Below are positions 1-10,814 of a stretch of 64,000 nucleotides of DNA, in pieces (the stretch's first letter is position 1; each line of letters starts with the position of its first letter). Under the pieces are notes generated by a model, which worked only from the letters and a program-made list of their open reading frames with translations, did no database searches and was not told where the DNA came from. The position numbers were made by a program, and so were the translations under genes. The DNA is from Symsagittifera roscoffensis (lineage: Eukaryota > Xenacoelomorpha > Acoela > Convolutidae): positions 30,468,833 through 30,532,832 of the forward strand of contig NC_087062.1 in NCBI RefSeq assembly GCF_963678635.1, given 5' to 3'.

Positions 1-2
1 AC

Positions 3-1046
3 CGATGGTTTCATCTTAAATGCACCAATTTAACCATCCGCCAGCTCAAAGGTCTGGATGATAATTATTGGAATTGTGGTTGCGGTGCAGTATCGTCCAG
101 ACCTGAAGCAAAAATTTTTGGTAGGTACGTAAATGACATCCTGCGTTCGGTCAAGGTTGCTGAGATTGATCGCCTGTTATCATATGTGAATACGCTACAT
201 CCAAACCTGGAGTTCACAATAGAATTACAGCTCAATGGGACGCTTCCTTTTCTCGATATGCTTATTAGATAGTCCAATCGTACTATCAGCACAGAATGGT
301 ACAGCAAACCTACAGACACTGGACTCACCCTTGGGTTTCACGCCTGTGCGCCAACAAAATACAAGAGAAACATTGTTCAGGGCACCTTGCACAGAATTGA
401 TCACTCCACTTCCACTTGGGAAGCCTTTGATAAAGGTTTGAGGAAAGCAAAAAATGATTAGGAAGCAAATCAGTTTTCTCCGGCTTTTTATGAAACCATA
501 GTGACAGATTCTCTTCTTAAAATCAAGAAAAACCAGGACACGACCACACAAGCAACAACTAATTTAATAAAGCCTGAAAGTATCCAGCCTGAAAGTATCC
601 ACAGGAAACCAGTTATCCGGCTCCAGTATCGAGGAAAAGTGTCTGATATTTTCGCGAAAAGGCTGCAAAACTGTGGTATTTCTACAATATTCACGACCCG
701 CAAACTCAGAACCTGTCTTCCCACTTTGAAAACAGATTTCCCTAGGTACTTGACGAGTAGGGTGGTTTATGAGATATGTTGTCCAGGATGAAAATCCTGC
801 TATGTTGGACAGACCGTCCGACACCTGATCACCCGAAAAATTGAACACCTTAGGGACTCTGCCCCGGTGGGTAGTCATCTAAAGCAATGCGGAGCAGACA
901 AGGCTGCAGTTGAGGCGAGAATTTTAGACAGATGCTTAGACACGAATAAACTTTTGACCTTAGAAGCGCTTTATATTTCGAGGAGAAGACCTGCCCTCAA
1001 CACGCGCGAGGAATACCGGCAGCGGTACCTCACAGTCAAGTTGTGA
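3..1046 (+). pseudogene. Penelope-like element (PLE), 3' part: RT C-terminus plus GIY-YIG endonuclease
   Basis: One frame runs from base 3 to the stop at 1044-1046, broken only by in-frame stops near 267, 459 and 789, so this is a decayed copy. The RT active-site box reads RYVNDIL (canonical YVDD, second Asp lost). It is followed by the PLE signatures LPFLDM and WYSKPTDTGL. After the 789 stop comes the GIY-YIG nuclease region (CYVGQT, GSHLKQCG, then LEALYISRRRPALNTREEY). Known family role: RT plus GIY-YIG nuclease drive target-primed integration. The first ~30 codons (WFHLKCTN ... YWNCGCG) look like the second half of a PHD finger rather than PLE RT, so the left end may be chimeric. The rest of the element lies outside the window. 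Dead, because of three stops and the altered catalytic box. Confidence 0.8.
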
Positions 1047-1265
1047 GGTTTTTTAAGTCCGTTTGTTTTAGTCACATGACTAACTTGGGTCTTAACTGAT
1101 GCTATTTTTATATTCTTTTTAATGTTAGTTTTTATACATTTTTTGTAATTTCTACACATCCATTTCCATTCCGGTTTTACAGGTGCTTTGTTTTTTAGAT
1201 TGGCTGATGATGATTTTTATGTCAAAAACGTTTCTGGAATTTATTTTACATTGATCTGCCGTTTT
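1047..1265. other. PLE 3' flank, no gene
   Basis: About 220 bases of AT-rich sequence between the PLE stop codon and the point where homology to the triplicated unit begins. It probably includes the PLE 3'UTR. No ORF, poly(A) tail or target-site duplication could be recognised. Confidence 0.5.
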
Positions 1266-3836
1266 TACCACTTACTGAATAGAAGAATATCATGCATCTC
1301 TCTATAGAGCGATAAAGGAAGCGTCCTAAGGTGCATGAGACGGTATTTGTACTCGGTGTTCGGGTGTATCTATGTTTTTACGCGTTTTTGACATAACTAA
1401 ATCGAACGAAGTGCACCTTTACTCGGATACCACACCTGTATTCCATATAGTAAGGTTGGTATCAAAAGTCCTCGAAGTAAGTAGTTTCATATATTGGTTG
1501 GTAAGAAGAGATATATTACGTCTCAACATTTAGAACGAGGCATACGTCTTGTTATACCTCATGTTTAAATGTACATCCCAATTCAGATTATCTGGAAATT
1601 ATATGCCTAGATCATTCTCAATGCTTTTTTGTTCTAACACGTAAGAGTCAAAGCAGAGCTCCTTGTTGTCGTTACCTTTAAAGAATGAAAATACGCAGTT
1701 TTAAATATTTACTCCCATTGAATTGTCTTTACACCATTTCGATAGCTTATCCAGAGCGCACTGAAGACTCTGTCTGGTATTATTACAAGCCATTGGATCA
1801 TGCGCAATTAGGATACAAATAGCACCAATACTTTCAATTAGAGACGGTATATCAGTTATGCGAATGGCGAACAAAAGAGGCCCTGGTAAAGATCCATGTG
1901 GAACTCCACTGGTTACTTGTCTAAATGTGGAAAGACTGCGGTTGACCTTCACAGGCTGTTTCCTGTTGAATCGATATCTAACAAATAAGTTTAGAAGGTT
2001 GCCTCTGTTACCAAATGAGTGAAGTTTGTTCAAAAATTGCCTATGGCAGACTTTGTCAAACGTCTTTTAAAACTCTGCGTATATAGCTGCAAGAAATTCT
2101 TGATTTTCCTTTTTAGCATTGTAGAATTCACTGAAGTACGTTAACATCTGGAGAATAGCAGATTTGGTTTTTTTTGTAAAACCCAACATGGTTGAGGAGA
2201 GTCAGAGTTCAAATTGATCATAGAGGCGAATGTAAAAGAGCCTAACCAATACTTTCGATGTTGCTTTCAGTATGGAAATTGGCCGGTAAGGTTTTTTGTT
2301 CGAGTTATCACGTTTTTGAATACTGGGACAATAATGATTCATTCTATGGAGAGTGAAATTCTCCACTATTGCAAATTTTTTTAGTAGAGTGTATATCGAT
2401 GTTTTTAGTTGAGTGACCCTATATTGGTGCACAATTTCTTGGAATATTTTTTCGGAATTTCATCTGGTTTACATGCTTTGTTGTTGTCAAGCTGCATTAA
2501 CTCGTTTTTAACTTCTTTTGTTGTAAAACATAGAGAAATCAGTATGCGGGGATTGCTATCGTCAGCATGATTACCAGTGTTTGTACACACTTTGGTACAA
2601 ATTTTGGTTTGTACACACTACCAAAAAATTGGTTAAACCATTTTACTTTTTGGGCATCTTCAGTTGCTTTTTCTTTGTTGAGAACATGGTATCGGGTAGG
2701 ATATCATGAAATTTTAGGGCTTTGAAGTTTTTATAATTTTAGTCAAATCTCTTGCGTTTGAAGAAAAATTTCTCGTTATTACACATGTCATTTTCTATAT
2801 TATCCTTGTTGTGAGAAGCAAGCAGTATGATGTCATCATGCCTTTTTGAAGAAAAAATTTGTAAGCTGTTTGCTTATAATTTAATTTTCCTAATATTACG
2901 TAAAGTAGAAGAAGTGATTCAAGAAGGTAAACTCGACATGTTTTTTGTTCGAAACCGCGCTCCAGTTATACCATAAGTTCAGTAAAACCTAGTTATTACC
3001 GCAACAATGGGGACTGAGGGGTTTGTAGAATGAAAATCATTTTCCACAAGCCAATCTACTTTTGAAAAAAAAAACATCTTTTTTGTTTGGAATTTTTGCT
3101 TGTCAATGCTTGTAGGAAAAATTAGACAACATGGATAATGGTTGCTGAGAGCGTTTCCGTAATTTGAATACCCTTTGTGCAGAGATATGTTAGTGCACCA
3201 TTTTGTCAGTTTACTTGAGTTGTTTGATAAAACAACTTGTAGCGTTTTGCTGATAACCTCCTCAACTCTTATCTGTTCATACCTGTTTTGGAATAAGAGG
3301 TCAGAAAGTGTCTGTTCGGAGTCATCATTTGACAACATTGTATGCCAGTTAGTACCAGGAAGGTTTACGTCACCTGTAAGGAGGACGTTATCAAAATTGT
3401 TTTGTACGCATAGTAGGTGAACGCCTGAAAATAGATCATGAAAACGGGTGTACTCCCATCAGTAACGACTATTGCTAAGCGCAGATAAAACGTTGGCTAT
3501 CAGTACTCGGTTGCTTTTTGTTATTACCTAGCCACAAACAAAATCTTCTTTGCTGAAATTTGGAATTGTTAATTTTTGGAACGCAAGACTTTTCCTTACA
3601 CCTACTAGCACTCCTCCGTTTTTTGTGCTATCCTTTGAATGACTTAACCTGTCACCTCATTGGATTTTAAAATTCTCTGTAAAGTGCTGTGTCGGGCAGT
3701 GACTGTGTCAGCCAAGTTTCTGTGGGGCAAATAATGTCGATATTTTCTTGGATAACGGCGTTTGCGAAATTTGTCCGACGACTATTATCCACAATGCTCT
3801 TTACGTTGTAAGCAAATACAGATAGAAAATCTTTTG
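1266..3836 (-). pseudogene. EEP/RT non-LTR retrotransposon ORF2 remnant (Jockey/CR1-like), copy 1
   Basis: Read on the minus strand from 3836 downwards. The EEP endonuclease start is visible (YNVKSIVDNSRR, then DIICPTETWLTQSLPDTALY), then the GDxNLPGTNWHTMLSNDDS block near 3350-3320 and the SNHYP end of EEP. A linker follows, then RT fingers (KPYRPISILKATSKVL, about 2300), palm A (YAEFxKTFDKV, about 2070), palm B (QVTSGVPHGSLPGPLLF, about 1900) and a corrupted palm C (IAHD in place of F/YADD). The thumb/C-terminal motifs ILLYGIQMWYPSKGALRS and LRTLPLSLYREMHD lie at about 1440-1270. There are many stops and frameshifts. Clade assignment is limited to the Jockey/CR1 superclade. Non-functional. 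Confidence 0.8.
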
Positions 3837-4393
3837 TTTTTAGTCAACTCGCGTCGTTATCAAAAGATTTAATTAGGTTTCAAAAGATTTATAAGGTATC
3901 AAAAGATTGTATAGGTTCAAAAGATTTATTAGCATAGGTCCTAAAAATTTCTTAGATATTAAAAGGACGCACGTTTTTCGTTCAAAGTAGCAAGCGTTGA
4001 GCGTCCGTTATTAAATTAACTGCTCATAGGTTTCAAACAGTTTTCGTTCTACATCCATGAGATGGCCTCAATGTGGAAAAGTATTCCATGTCTGAAATTC
4101 CTTTGAACTACTAATGTTTCTTAAGTTTCCCTGAGACTGTTTGACACTGGGTTTAATATCTCTTCAACCAAAACGACACATTTGTATGTTTCAATCTGAT
4201 GATTACTTTCCTACAAAATGTTTCAACTTAACTGTTTTATTTTTTTTTTGTGAAAATGAGAAAGTCAAAAAATTCAAGTAAAAATTTATCCTATTCTGCT
4301 ACTCTTCTTTGATCTTACCTGCTGTTACGGATTCCACCAACAAAAACCTGTTACACTGAACAGCTCAAAATTGCTCCAAAATAGGCAAATTTG

Positions 4394-4575
4394 CGGAATC
4401 CGCAACTGTACGCGGAATCTACAACTGCAACTGTACGGAATCCACAACTGTACGCGGAATCCACAACTGTACGGAATCCACAACTGTACGGAATCCGCGT
4501 ACAGTTGTGGAATCCACAACTGTACGCGGAATCCACAACTGTACGCGGAATCCGCAACTTGCAAGCTGCATCCGC
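4394..4575. repeat. Minisatellite, ~19-bp unit GGAATCCACAACTGTACGC
   Basis: Nine tandem units of 17-23 bases, each beginning GGAATC and ending in CTGTAC or CTGTACGC, with Ccac/Ccgc variants. One unit at about 4490-4508 is inverted, so 4500-4530 forms a near-palindrome around a GGAATCC core. The homologous places in copies 2 (about 10310-10350) and 3 (about 20625-20665) have only one or two units, so the array expanded in copy 1 or contracted in the others. The repetitive peptides that can be read through it are a by-product of the repeat. Confidence 0.85.
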
Positions 4576-5039
4576 AAATTGTTGATGGAACCCGAAATTT
4601 GTCAGTGGAATCCGCATTTCCTTCGAGGATTCCATGTACATTTGTATATAAGAAATAGCGGTTCAAATTACATTTTTGTTTGTTTTCGTCAACAGCGAAT
4701 TCAATCTCAATCACTAAATTCATCAAATACTAGTTTAAATGTTAAGCATTTGATCTCGTTCCTGTCCCTAAGTTTGATCTCAAATCCTATTAAACTCCCA
4801 ACTTAGATCTCAAATCCTTCGAACTCAATTCCCGTTTTTTTCCTCCTCAAGTCAGAGCTTATTTTTAATACCGGAGACCCTTGATAAAAATAAAAATCAT
4901 TTGCTACATGACGTCTTGATAACAGCTGCCTCCTAGTTGAGTTTAAAAAGGTCGTGGTGTAAAATCTAATGTCTTATCACTAGCCAGAAACATATCTGGA
5001 CACACAACAATCAAGAAAAAATTACAGTTTTGCCCAAAC

Positions 5040-6690
5040 AAAAATTGTAAACTTTTCATGAACGAAAAGTCGAAGTGAGCCTTTGAACTATTCCGGTGGC
5101 AAACATATGTAATTTCTTGGTAAGTGTTAGGAGCCCGTCCACCACATAAATAACACGCAGCAAAGCGCCGATAACATCAAGATAACAACAACGTAGAAAG
5201 TACGTAGCGATAGGAACGACCATCATACAAAACACAGGCAAGTTCATGCGTAAACTTTATGCTGGCTCAGTAGTACACACGTCTAGAAACTAAATAAAAA
5301 GTTCTTTGACCAGGGAAATTCAATTTTTCAAAGAAAGAGATTTTCTATAAAAAAAATGTTCACAGCTTTTGAAAAACTTCCAACTTTTGACTAGTTTTTT
5401 CAAATATAATTGTGACCAAACCATTTTGCACCTGACTAAAGCCAGTTATATGCCTAAATAACACACGCAAAGAAGTCATCTTTATTAATTTTTATACGTC
5501 CAAGAGTCTGAAAATTGAACGAAAATGATGAATGTTCAATTTTTTTTTTGAAAACCGCAATTTTTTTAGCGCAAAAAAATTACCTTTAGCAACCATTGAA
5601 AAAATAGCCTTCTAATAAAGCTCTACGGAAAATCTGCGGAGCAAATCAACCCACCAGCGAACAGCAAAAACACCTTAGAAACTATGTGTTTAGCGAAAAC
5701 AAATTGACAACAAAAGTTTTGACTACAGATCCTAAAAACTGCTTCAATTAAACAAAACTGGAAGCTTTTCATGTATGAAAAACTGAAATTATCCTTTGAA
5801 GTAGTCCGTTGGCAAAGATATGTAATTTCCTGGCTTGACTCGAGAGGCCGTCCACCACAAGTTTAAGATACAGCAAAGCGCAGAAAACAACAAGATAACA
5901 ACAACATAGAAAGTACGTTGCGATGGGAACAATCATTCCTCAAAACACAGGCATGTTCATGCGTAAACTTCATGCTGGCTCAGTAGTACACACGTCTAGA
6001 AATCATTAACGATGGTCTTTGACTAGGTAACCTTTCGAAGAATGAGATTATCTATAAAAAAAGTTCACAAATTTCGAAAAACTTCCGAATTTGGACTACT
6101 TTTTGCCGGCCTAAGTATTTTCAAACATAATTGTGACTAATCCATTATTGTATCTGACTAAAGCCAGAAATAAGCCTAATTGACCCACACGAAAAATCGT
6201 CCTTAACATTTTTTAATTTCAAGAGTCTGAACCTTGAACAAAAAAAATAATAATTTGAGATGATCTAGAAAACAACCAACCATCAAAAAACTGAAAAATT
6301 TAAATACCAACTTTTAAACTCTGAACCACTCTAAAACTGTTGTTTCTTGATTTTAAGTAACATTTAACATCATAAGGTTTGTTAAAACCCAGCAATTTTG
6401 AAAAAAGTACGAAAATCAGGCCGAAAATGATCTCACTTTTGCGACCTTCCAGATGATGAAATTTTAATTTTTTTGAAAACCGCTTTTTTTCCTAACGCAA
6501 AAAATTAACTTTAGCAACCATTGAGAAATTTAGCCTTGTAACAAAGCTATGTTGAAAATCTGCGGTGCGAACCAACCTTTCCAGCGAACAGCAAGAACAC
6601 CCTAGAAACAATGTTTATAGCGAAAAAAAAACAATTTTTCGACAACAATAACTTTTGATTACAGATCCTAAAAAGTGCTTCATATTGACA
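5040..6690. repeat. ~900-bp tandem dimer, copy 1
   Basis: Two direct subunits. Shared landmarks are the stretch ending GCTGGCTCAGTAGTACACAC (about 5270 and 5985), the GAAAACCGC...GCAAAAAA...TTACC stretch (about 5550 and 6475) and the ACAGATCCTAAAAA stretch (about 5725 and 6660). The first subunit lacks ~170 bases that are present in the other duplication copies (compare about 11285-11490). A minus-strand hydrophobic reading frame is open in some subunits but interrupted in others (see rejected items). Function unknown. Confidence 0.75.
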
Positions 6691-7120
6691 AACTTTGAGC
6701 AAAATACAAAAGTAACTTTGGACGGGACCAGTTTTATAAGTAGGACATCAATGAGGTTATTGGCTATCTCCAAAAATAAAGAGGTTTTGATGATAAAAAT
6801 GATGTTTTGACTACAAAAACTTACTTTTTGGATCGTAACTCTCACGCACTTGCTCATAAAAACAAACTTGCAAATTACGATCTGTCAATCGTAACTGTAC
6901 CGAGACTTGTGCCCATTCGTCTTGGTTCTCCAAATTTGTTATTTTTCTGAGTTCATTAGTTTTATTTTTGCTTAATTTTGCATTCGTCTACTTGTGACGC
7001 ATCCGGTAGCTAAATCTTTAGTCCTAATAGCTAGTGCTTATATACCAGTTTGAAAGGTCAATTATCAATATTTTTGATTAAATCCTTCGTTCAGCATTGC
7101 TTGCGTTTGGTGTTCTTGAT

Positions 7121-7196
7121 CTCGTGTGCACGAGTGGTTACTTTTTGGACAGCTAATCAGTATCGTCTCGAGCGTGGATTTGAATCATACCTCTAT
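7121..7196 (+). pseudogene. tRNA-Ser(GCU)-like sequence, copy 1
   Basis: Contains an A-box-like GCACGAGTGGTTA, a GCTAATC segment matching the anticodon loop of serine-GCU tRNAs, and a B-box-like GGATTTGAATCATACC, in the right order and at tRNA-like spacing for a long-variable-arm tRNA. The stems are imperfect, so this is a relic or the head of a tRNA-derived repeat rather than a working tRNA. The same sequence sits at the same place in copies 2 and 3. Confidence 0.5.
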
Positions 7197-7879
7197 CGAA
7201 ATATTTTTAAGTGACTACATTTTAGGTATCGATATCTCATTTTTTAATTTTTCACCAATATGCAAATTGAAATGACATTTGTTTTTCTAATTATGCTCTC
7301 AATAAAAAAGGATATTACTATGATAATGTGGTCACTTTAAAGTGACCATGTCACCTGATAATAAAAAAATTTTGTAATATTTTTGAGCCAATCTTTCAGG
7401 AAGATGTCGCGACAAATTTTCAAAAAATTAATTATTCGCTTCTTCTAAAACCGGTTCTCAAAGTGGATAATTAATAGATTGCCATGACTTTTAATGACAT
7501 ATAAGTTGAACCTATTATTGTAATTGAGTAGTAAGAAAAATTAACCGGAGCGTTTTTCTTGAAATAACTCAGGATAGTTATTACATTTTGTAACCTCAAC
7601 ATATTTCGCGATATTTTCAAATTGAATGAATTATACACAATTTAGTTTCTAAATTTTTATATTCTTCACGTATGTGCGACCTATCTATCATGGTAGTCTA
7701 GCGAGGGACTCTATCATAGTAGTTCCCAGGGTTTAAACTGGATAAGCTCTTATCTCATCTCAAATCTAGTTAACCAATGTTGTAGACTTTGTTAGTGGAT
7801 TCCGCCGGCCATGGTTAAATACCGGCTTTTTAATTCCGCATTGCTATAGATAAGAACTCCAGTCCTAGCTTTTAACTGT

Positions 7880-8878
7880 TCATATGCAAGGTCTGTATAA
7901 AACCAAAATTGGGACTCCACTTAGAGTTTGGAGAATTCGCTTAGGTTGCGGATTCCATCTAAACTTTTTGCGGATTCTTTTTTTTTGCAGATTCATTCGA
8001 ATTATATTTTGCGGAATCCATTTACAATTGCGGAATCCAGAAAAACTAGCTATATTCGTTTGTTGGGGAATCAGCGACCCAACAAATGTTCTGACAAAAT
8101 TTGCGTTATAGGCATTTGTTAGTTGAATCCAAGGAAATTTTGTGAGTGAACTCACTTATATTTTCACACATGTCTAAAATTTTGTCTCTGGAAGTCAGTA
8201 ACAGACAGACACAAAATGGTGAGCCTATTCAGTGAAAAATTGGGCTCGTATTGTGAAACATATAAAAAGTAATTTATTATCTTATTATTAATCAATGTGC
8301 TGATAAAGCATGTGGCATTTAGAACTTTTTTTTCAAAGGCAGTTTCTCTGTTCAAAAAACCGGCTGCTGTAGGATGATTGGTATTTTGTTTTAAGCTCCA
8401 ACAAATTTTGCTGCAAGTTTGCAGCTTCGAGGCTTCTGAGCATAAAGCCGCAAGTAATCAGTTTTGCCACAACAATAGCCACAATTCATTAAACCTGCAC
8501 TTGTCAATTTGACGATATTCAGCTTCTGCTGCCACAGATTTAAGGGAAAAAAATTACAATGAGCTAGAGAGTACGATAAGTATTCAAGACACTTTAATCT
8601 AGCTAGCAATATGAAATGGAAACATTTTTAAAACAATGACGTGTCAATAGGACAACTTGGTATTCTGGAACTAGTTTAAAACTAGTATTTATATCCAATT
8701 AAATTATTGAAAAATCTTATCTCTGTAGTTTATTTATAACTAACCAATCATGATCCATAACTAACACTTACTATAAATTGTATAGCTGAAACTATTCATA
8801 GTTTTGCCAGCAGAACAGAATAAAAACAACTCAGCAAACTCGCAAACACGAGTTTGCACTATATCTATTGAGTACATC
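7880..8878. repeat. Terminal block of duplication unit 1
   Basis: About 1 kb that is duplicated at 24240-25190 and absent after copy 2. Its first ~170 bases carry several GCGGATTC / GCGGAATCC motifs resembling the minisatellite at 4394-4575. No coding potential is convincing. It ends next to the sequence ATCTATTGAG, after which copies 1 and 3 diverge and copy 2 of the main unit begins. Confidence 0.7.
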
Positions 8879-8879
8879 T

Positions 8880-9634
8880 CTACATCTTTTTCGTTTGGAA
8901 ATTTTGCTTGTTAATGCTTGTAGGAAAAATTAGACAAAAAGGATAAGGGTTGCTGAGAGCGTTTCCGTAATTTGAATACCCTTTGTGCAGAGATATGTTA
9001 GTGCACCATTTTGTCAGTTTACTTGAGTTGTTTGATAAAACAACTTGTAGCGTTTTGCTGATAACCTCCTCAACTATTATTTGTCCATACCTATTTTGGA
9101 ATAAGAGTTCAGAAAGTGTCTGTTCCGAGTCATCATTTGACAACATTGTATGCCAGTTAGTACCAGGAAGGTTTATGTCACCGATAAGGAGGACGTTATC
9201 AATATTGTTTTGTACGCATAGTAGGTGAACGCCTGAAAATAGATCATGAAAACGAGTGTACTCCTATCAATAACGACTATTGCTAAACGCAGATAAAACG
9301 CTGGCTATCAGTAGTCGGTTGCTTTTTGTTATTACCTTGCCACAAACAAAATCTTCTTTGCTGAAATTTGGAATTGTTAATTTTTGGAACGCAAGACTTT
9401 TCCATACACCTTCTAGCACTCCTCCATGTTTTGTGCTATCCTTTGAATGACTTAACTTGTCACCTCTGTGGATTTTAAAATCAGATAAGTAAAGTGCTGT
9501 GTCGGGCAGTGACTGTGTCGGCCAAGTTTCTGTAAGGCAAATAATATCGATATTTTCTTGGATAACGGCGTTTGCGAAATTTTTCCGACGACTATTATCC
9601 ACAATGCTCCTTCCGTTGTAAGCAAATACAGATA
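8880..9634 (-). pseudogene. EEP endonuclease fragment of non-LTR retrotransposon, copy 2
   Basis: The minus strand from 9634 reads an EEP (AP-endonuclease-like) N-terminus with DIICLTETWPTQSLPDTALY, then KHGGVLEGVWKSLAFQ, and the C-terminal EEP half with a GDINLPGTNWHTMLSNDD block near 9170-9130. The frame is interrupted between the halves around 9250-9290. No RT follows, because the unit is truncated at 8880. In intact elements EEP nicks the target DNA to prime reverse transcription. Here it is a dead fragment. Confidence 0.75.
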
Positions 9635-10814
9635 TAAAATCTTTTGTTTTTAGTCAACTCGCGTCGTTATCAAAAGATTTAATTAGGCTTCAAAAGAATT
9701 ATAAGGTATCAAAAGATTGTATAGGTATCAAAAGATTTATTAGCATAGGTGCTAAAAAACTTCTTAGAGATTAAAAGGGCGCACGTTTTTTCGTCCAAAG
9801 TAGCCAGCGTTGAGCGTCCGTTATCAATTTTACTGCTCATTGGTTCTTTCAAACAGTTTTCATTCTACATCCATGAGATGGCTTCAATGTGGAAAACTAT
9901 TCCATGTCTGAAATTCCTTTGAACTACTAAGTTTTCTTAAAATTCCCTGTGACTGTTTGACACTGGGTTTGATATCTCTTCAAGCAAAAAGACAAATTTG
10001 TATGTTTTAATCTGATGATTACTTTCCTGCAAAATGTTTCAACTTAACTATTTCAATTTTCGTGTGAAAATCAGAAAGTCAAAAATTTCAAGTACAAATT
10101 TATATCAATTTTTTATCCTATTCTGCTACTCTCTTTGATCTACCTGCTATTATGGATTCCACAAACAAAAAAACTGATACACTGAACAGCTCAAAGTTGC
10201 TCCAAAATAGGCAAATTTGCGGAATCCGCAACCTTATTTGCGGAATGCAGAACAGTTTGTAAAACCCACAAACACATAATAAGTCATACGTGTAACTGAA
10301 CTGATGTGTTGCGGAATCCACAATTGTACGCGTACGCGGAATCCGCAATTTGCAAGCTGCATCCGCAAATTGTTGATGGAACCCGAAATTTGTCAGTGGA
10401 ATGTACATTTGTTTATAAGAAGTAGCGTTTCAAATTACAATTTTGTTTACTTTTCGTCACCTGCGAATTCAATCTCAATCTTTAAGTTGATAAGATACTA
10501 GATGAAATATTAAACATTTGATCTCGTTCTGGCCCCTAAGTTTGATCTCAAATCCTATTAAACACCCAACTTAGATCTCAATTCCTTCGAACTCAGTTCC
10601 CATTTTTTCCTCCTCAAGCCAGAGCTTATTTATATTGCCGGAGACCCTTGATAAAAATGAAAACCATTTGCTACATGACGCCTTGATAACAGCTGCCACC
10701 TAGTTGAGTTTAAAAAGGTCGTGGTGAAAAATCTAATGTCTATCGATGGCCAGAAACGTATTTGGACATACAACAATCAAGAAAAAATTACAGTTTTGCC
10801 CAAACAAAAATTGT

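Larger units (their letters stand above)
1266..8878. repeat. Segmental duplication unit, copy 1
   Basis: First of three direct copies (others at about 8880-13885 and 17704-25190). Order in this copy: minus-strand non-LTR pseudogene (1266-3836); a short ATCAAAAGATTT-type direct-repeat stretch (about 3850-3930); spacer; GGAATCC minisatellite (4394-4575); spacer (4640-5040); ~900-bp tandem dimer (5040-6690); tRNA-Ser-like sequence (7121-7196); spacer; terminal block (7880-8878). This copy has visibly more differences from copies 2 and 3 than they have from each other, so it is likely the oldest. Its left edge at about 1266 cuts off the RT C-terminus that is still present in copy 3. The non-coding spacers in this interval hold nothing else that I can identify. 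Confidence 0.8.

Noticed and set aside
3850-3930. Regular ATCAAAAGATTT repeats as a CRISPR-like array
   Set aside because: Units of ~20 bases without true spacers in a eukaryotic duplicated block. A simple degenerate direct repeat.
4325-4806. Overlapping ORFs with repetitive peptides on both strands
   Set aside because: They are translations of the 19-bp minisatellite. The repeat is not a multiple of three in all units and the frames are lost in the other duplication copies.
5056-5247. Hydrophobic 63-aa minus-strand ORF as a membrane-protein gene
   Set aside because: Homologous subunits carry stops or one-base losses (e.g. near 10925 and 22150), so the frame is not maintained.
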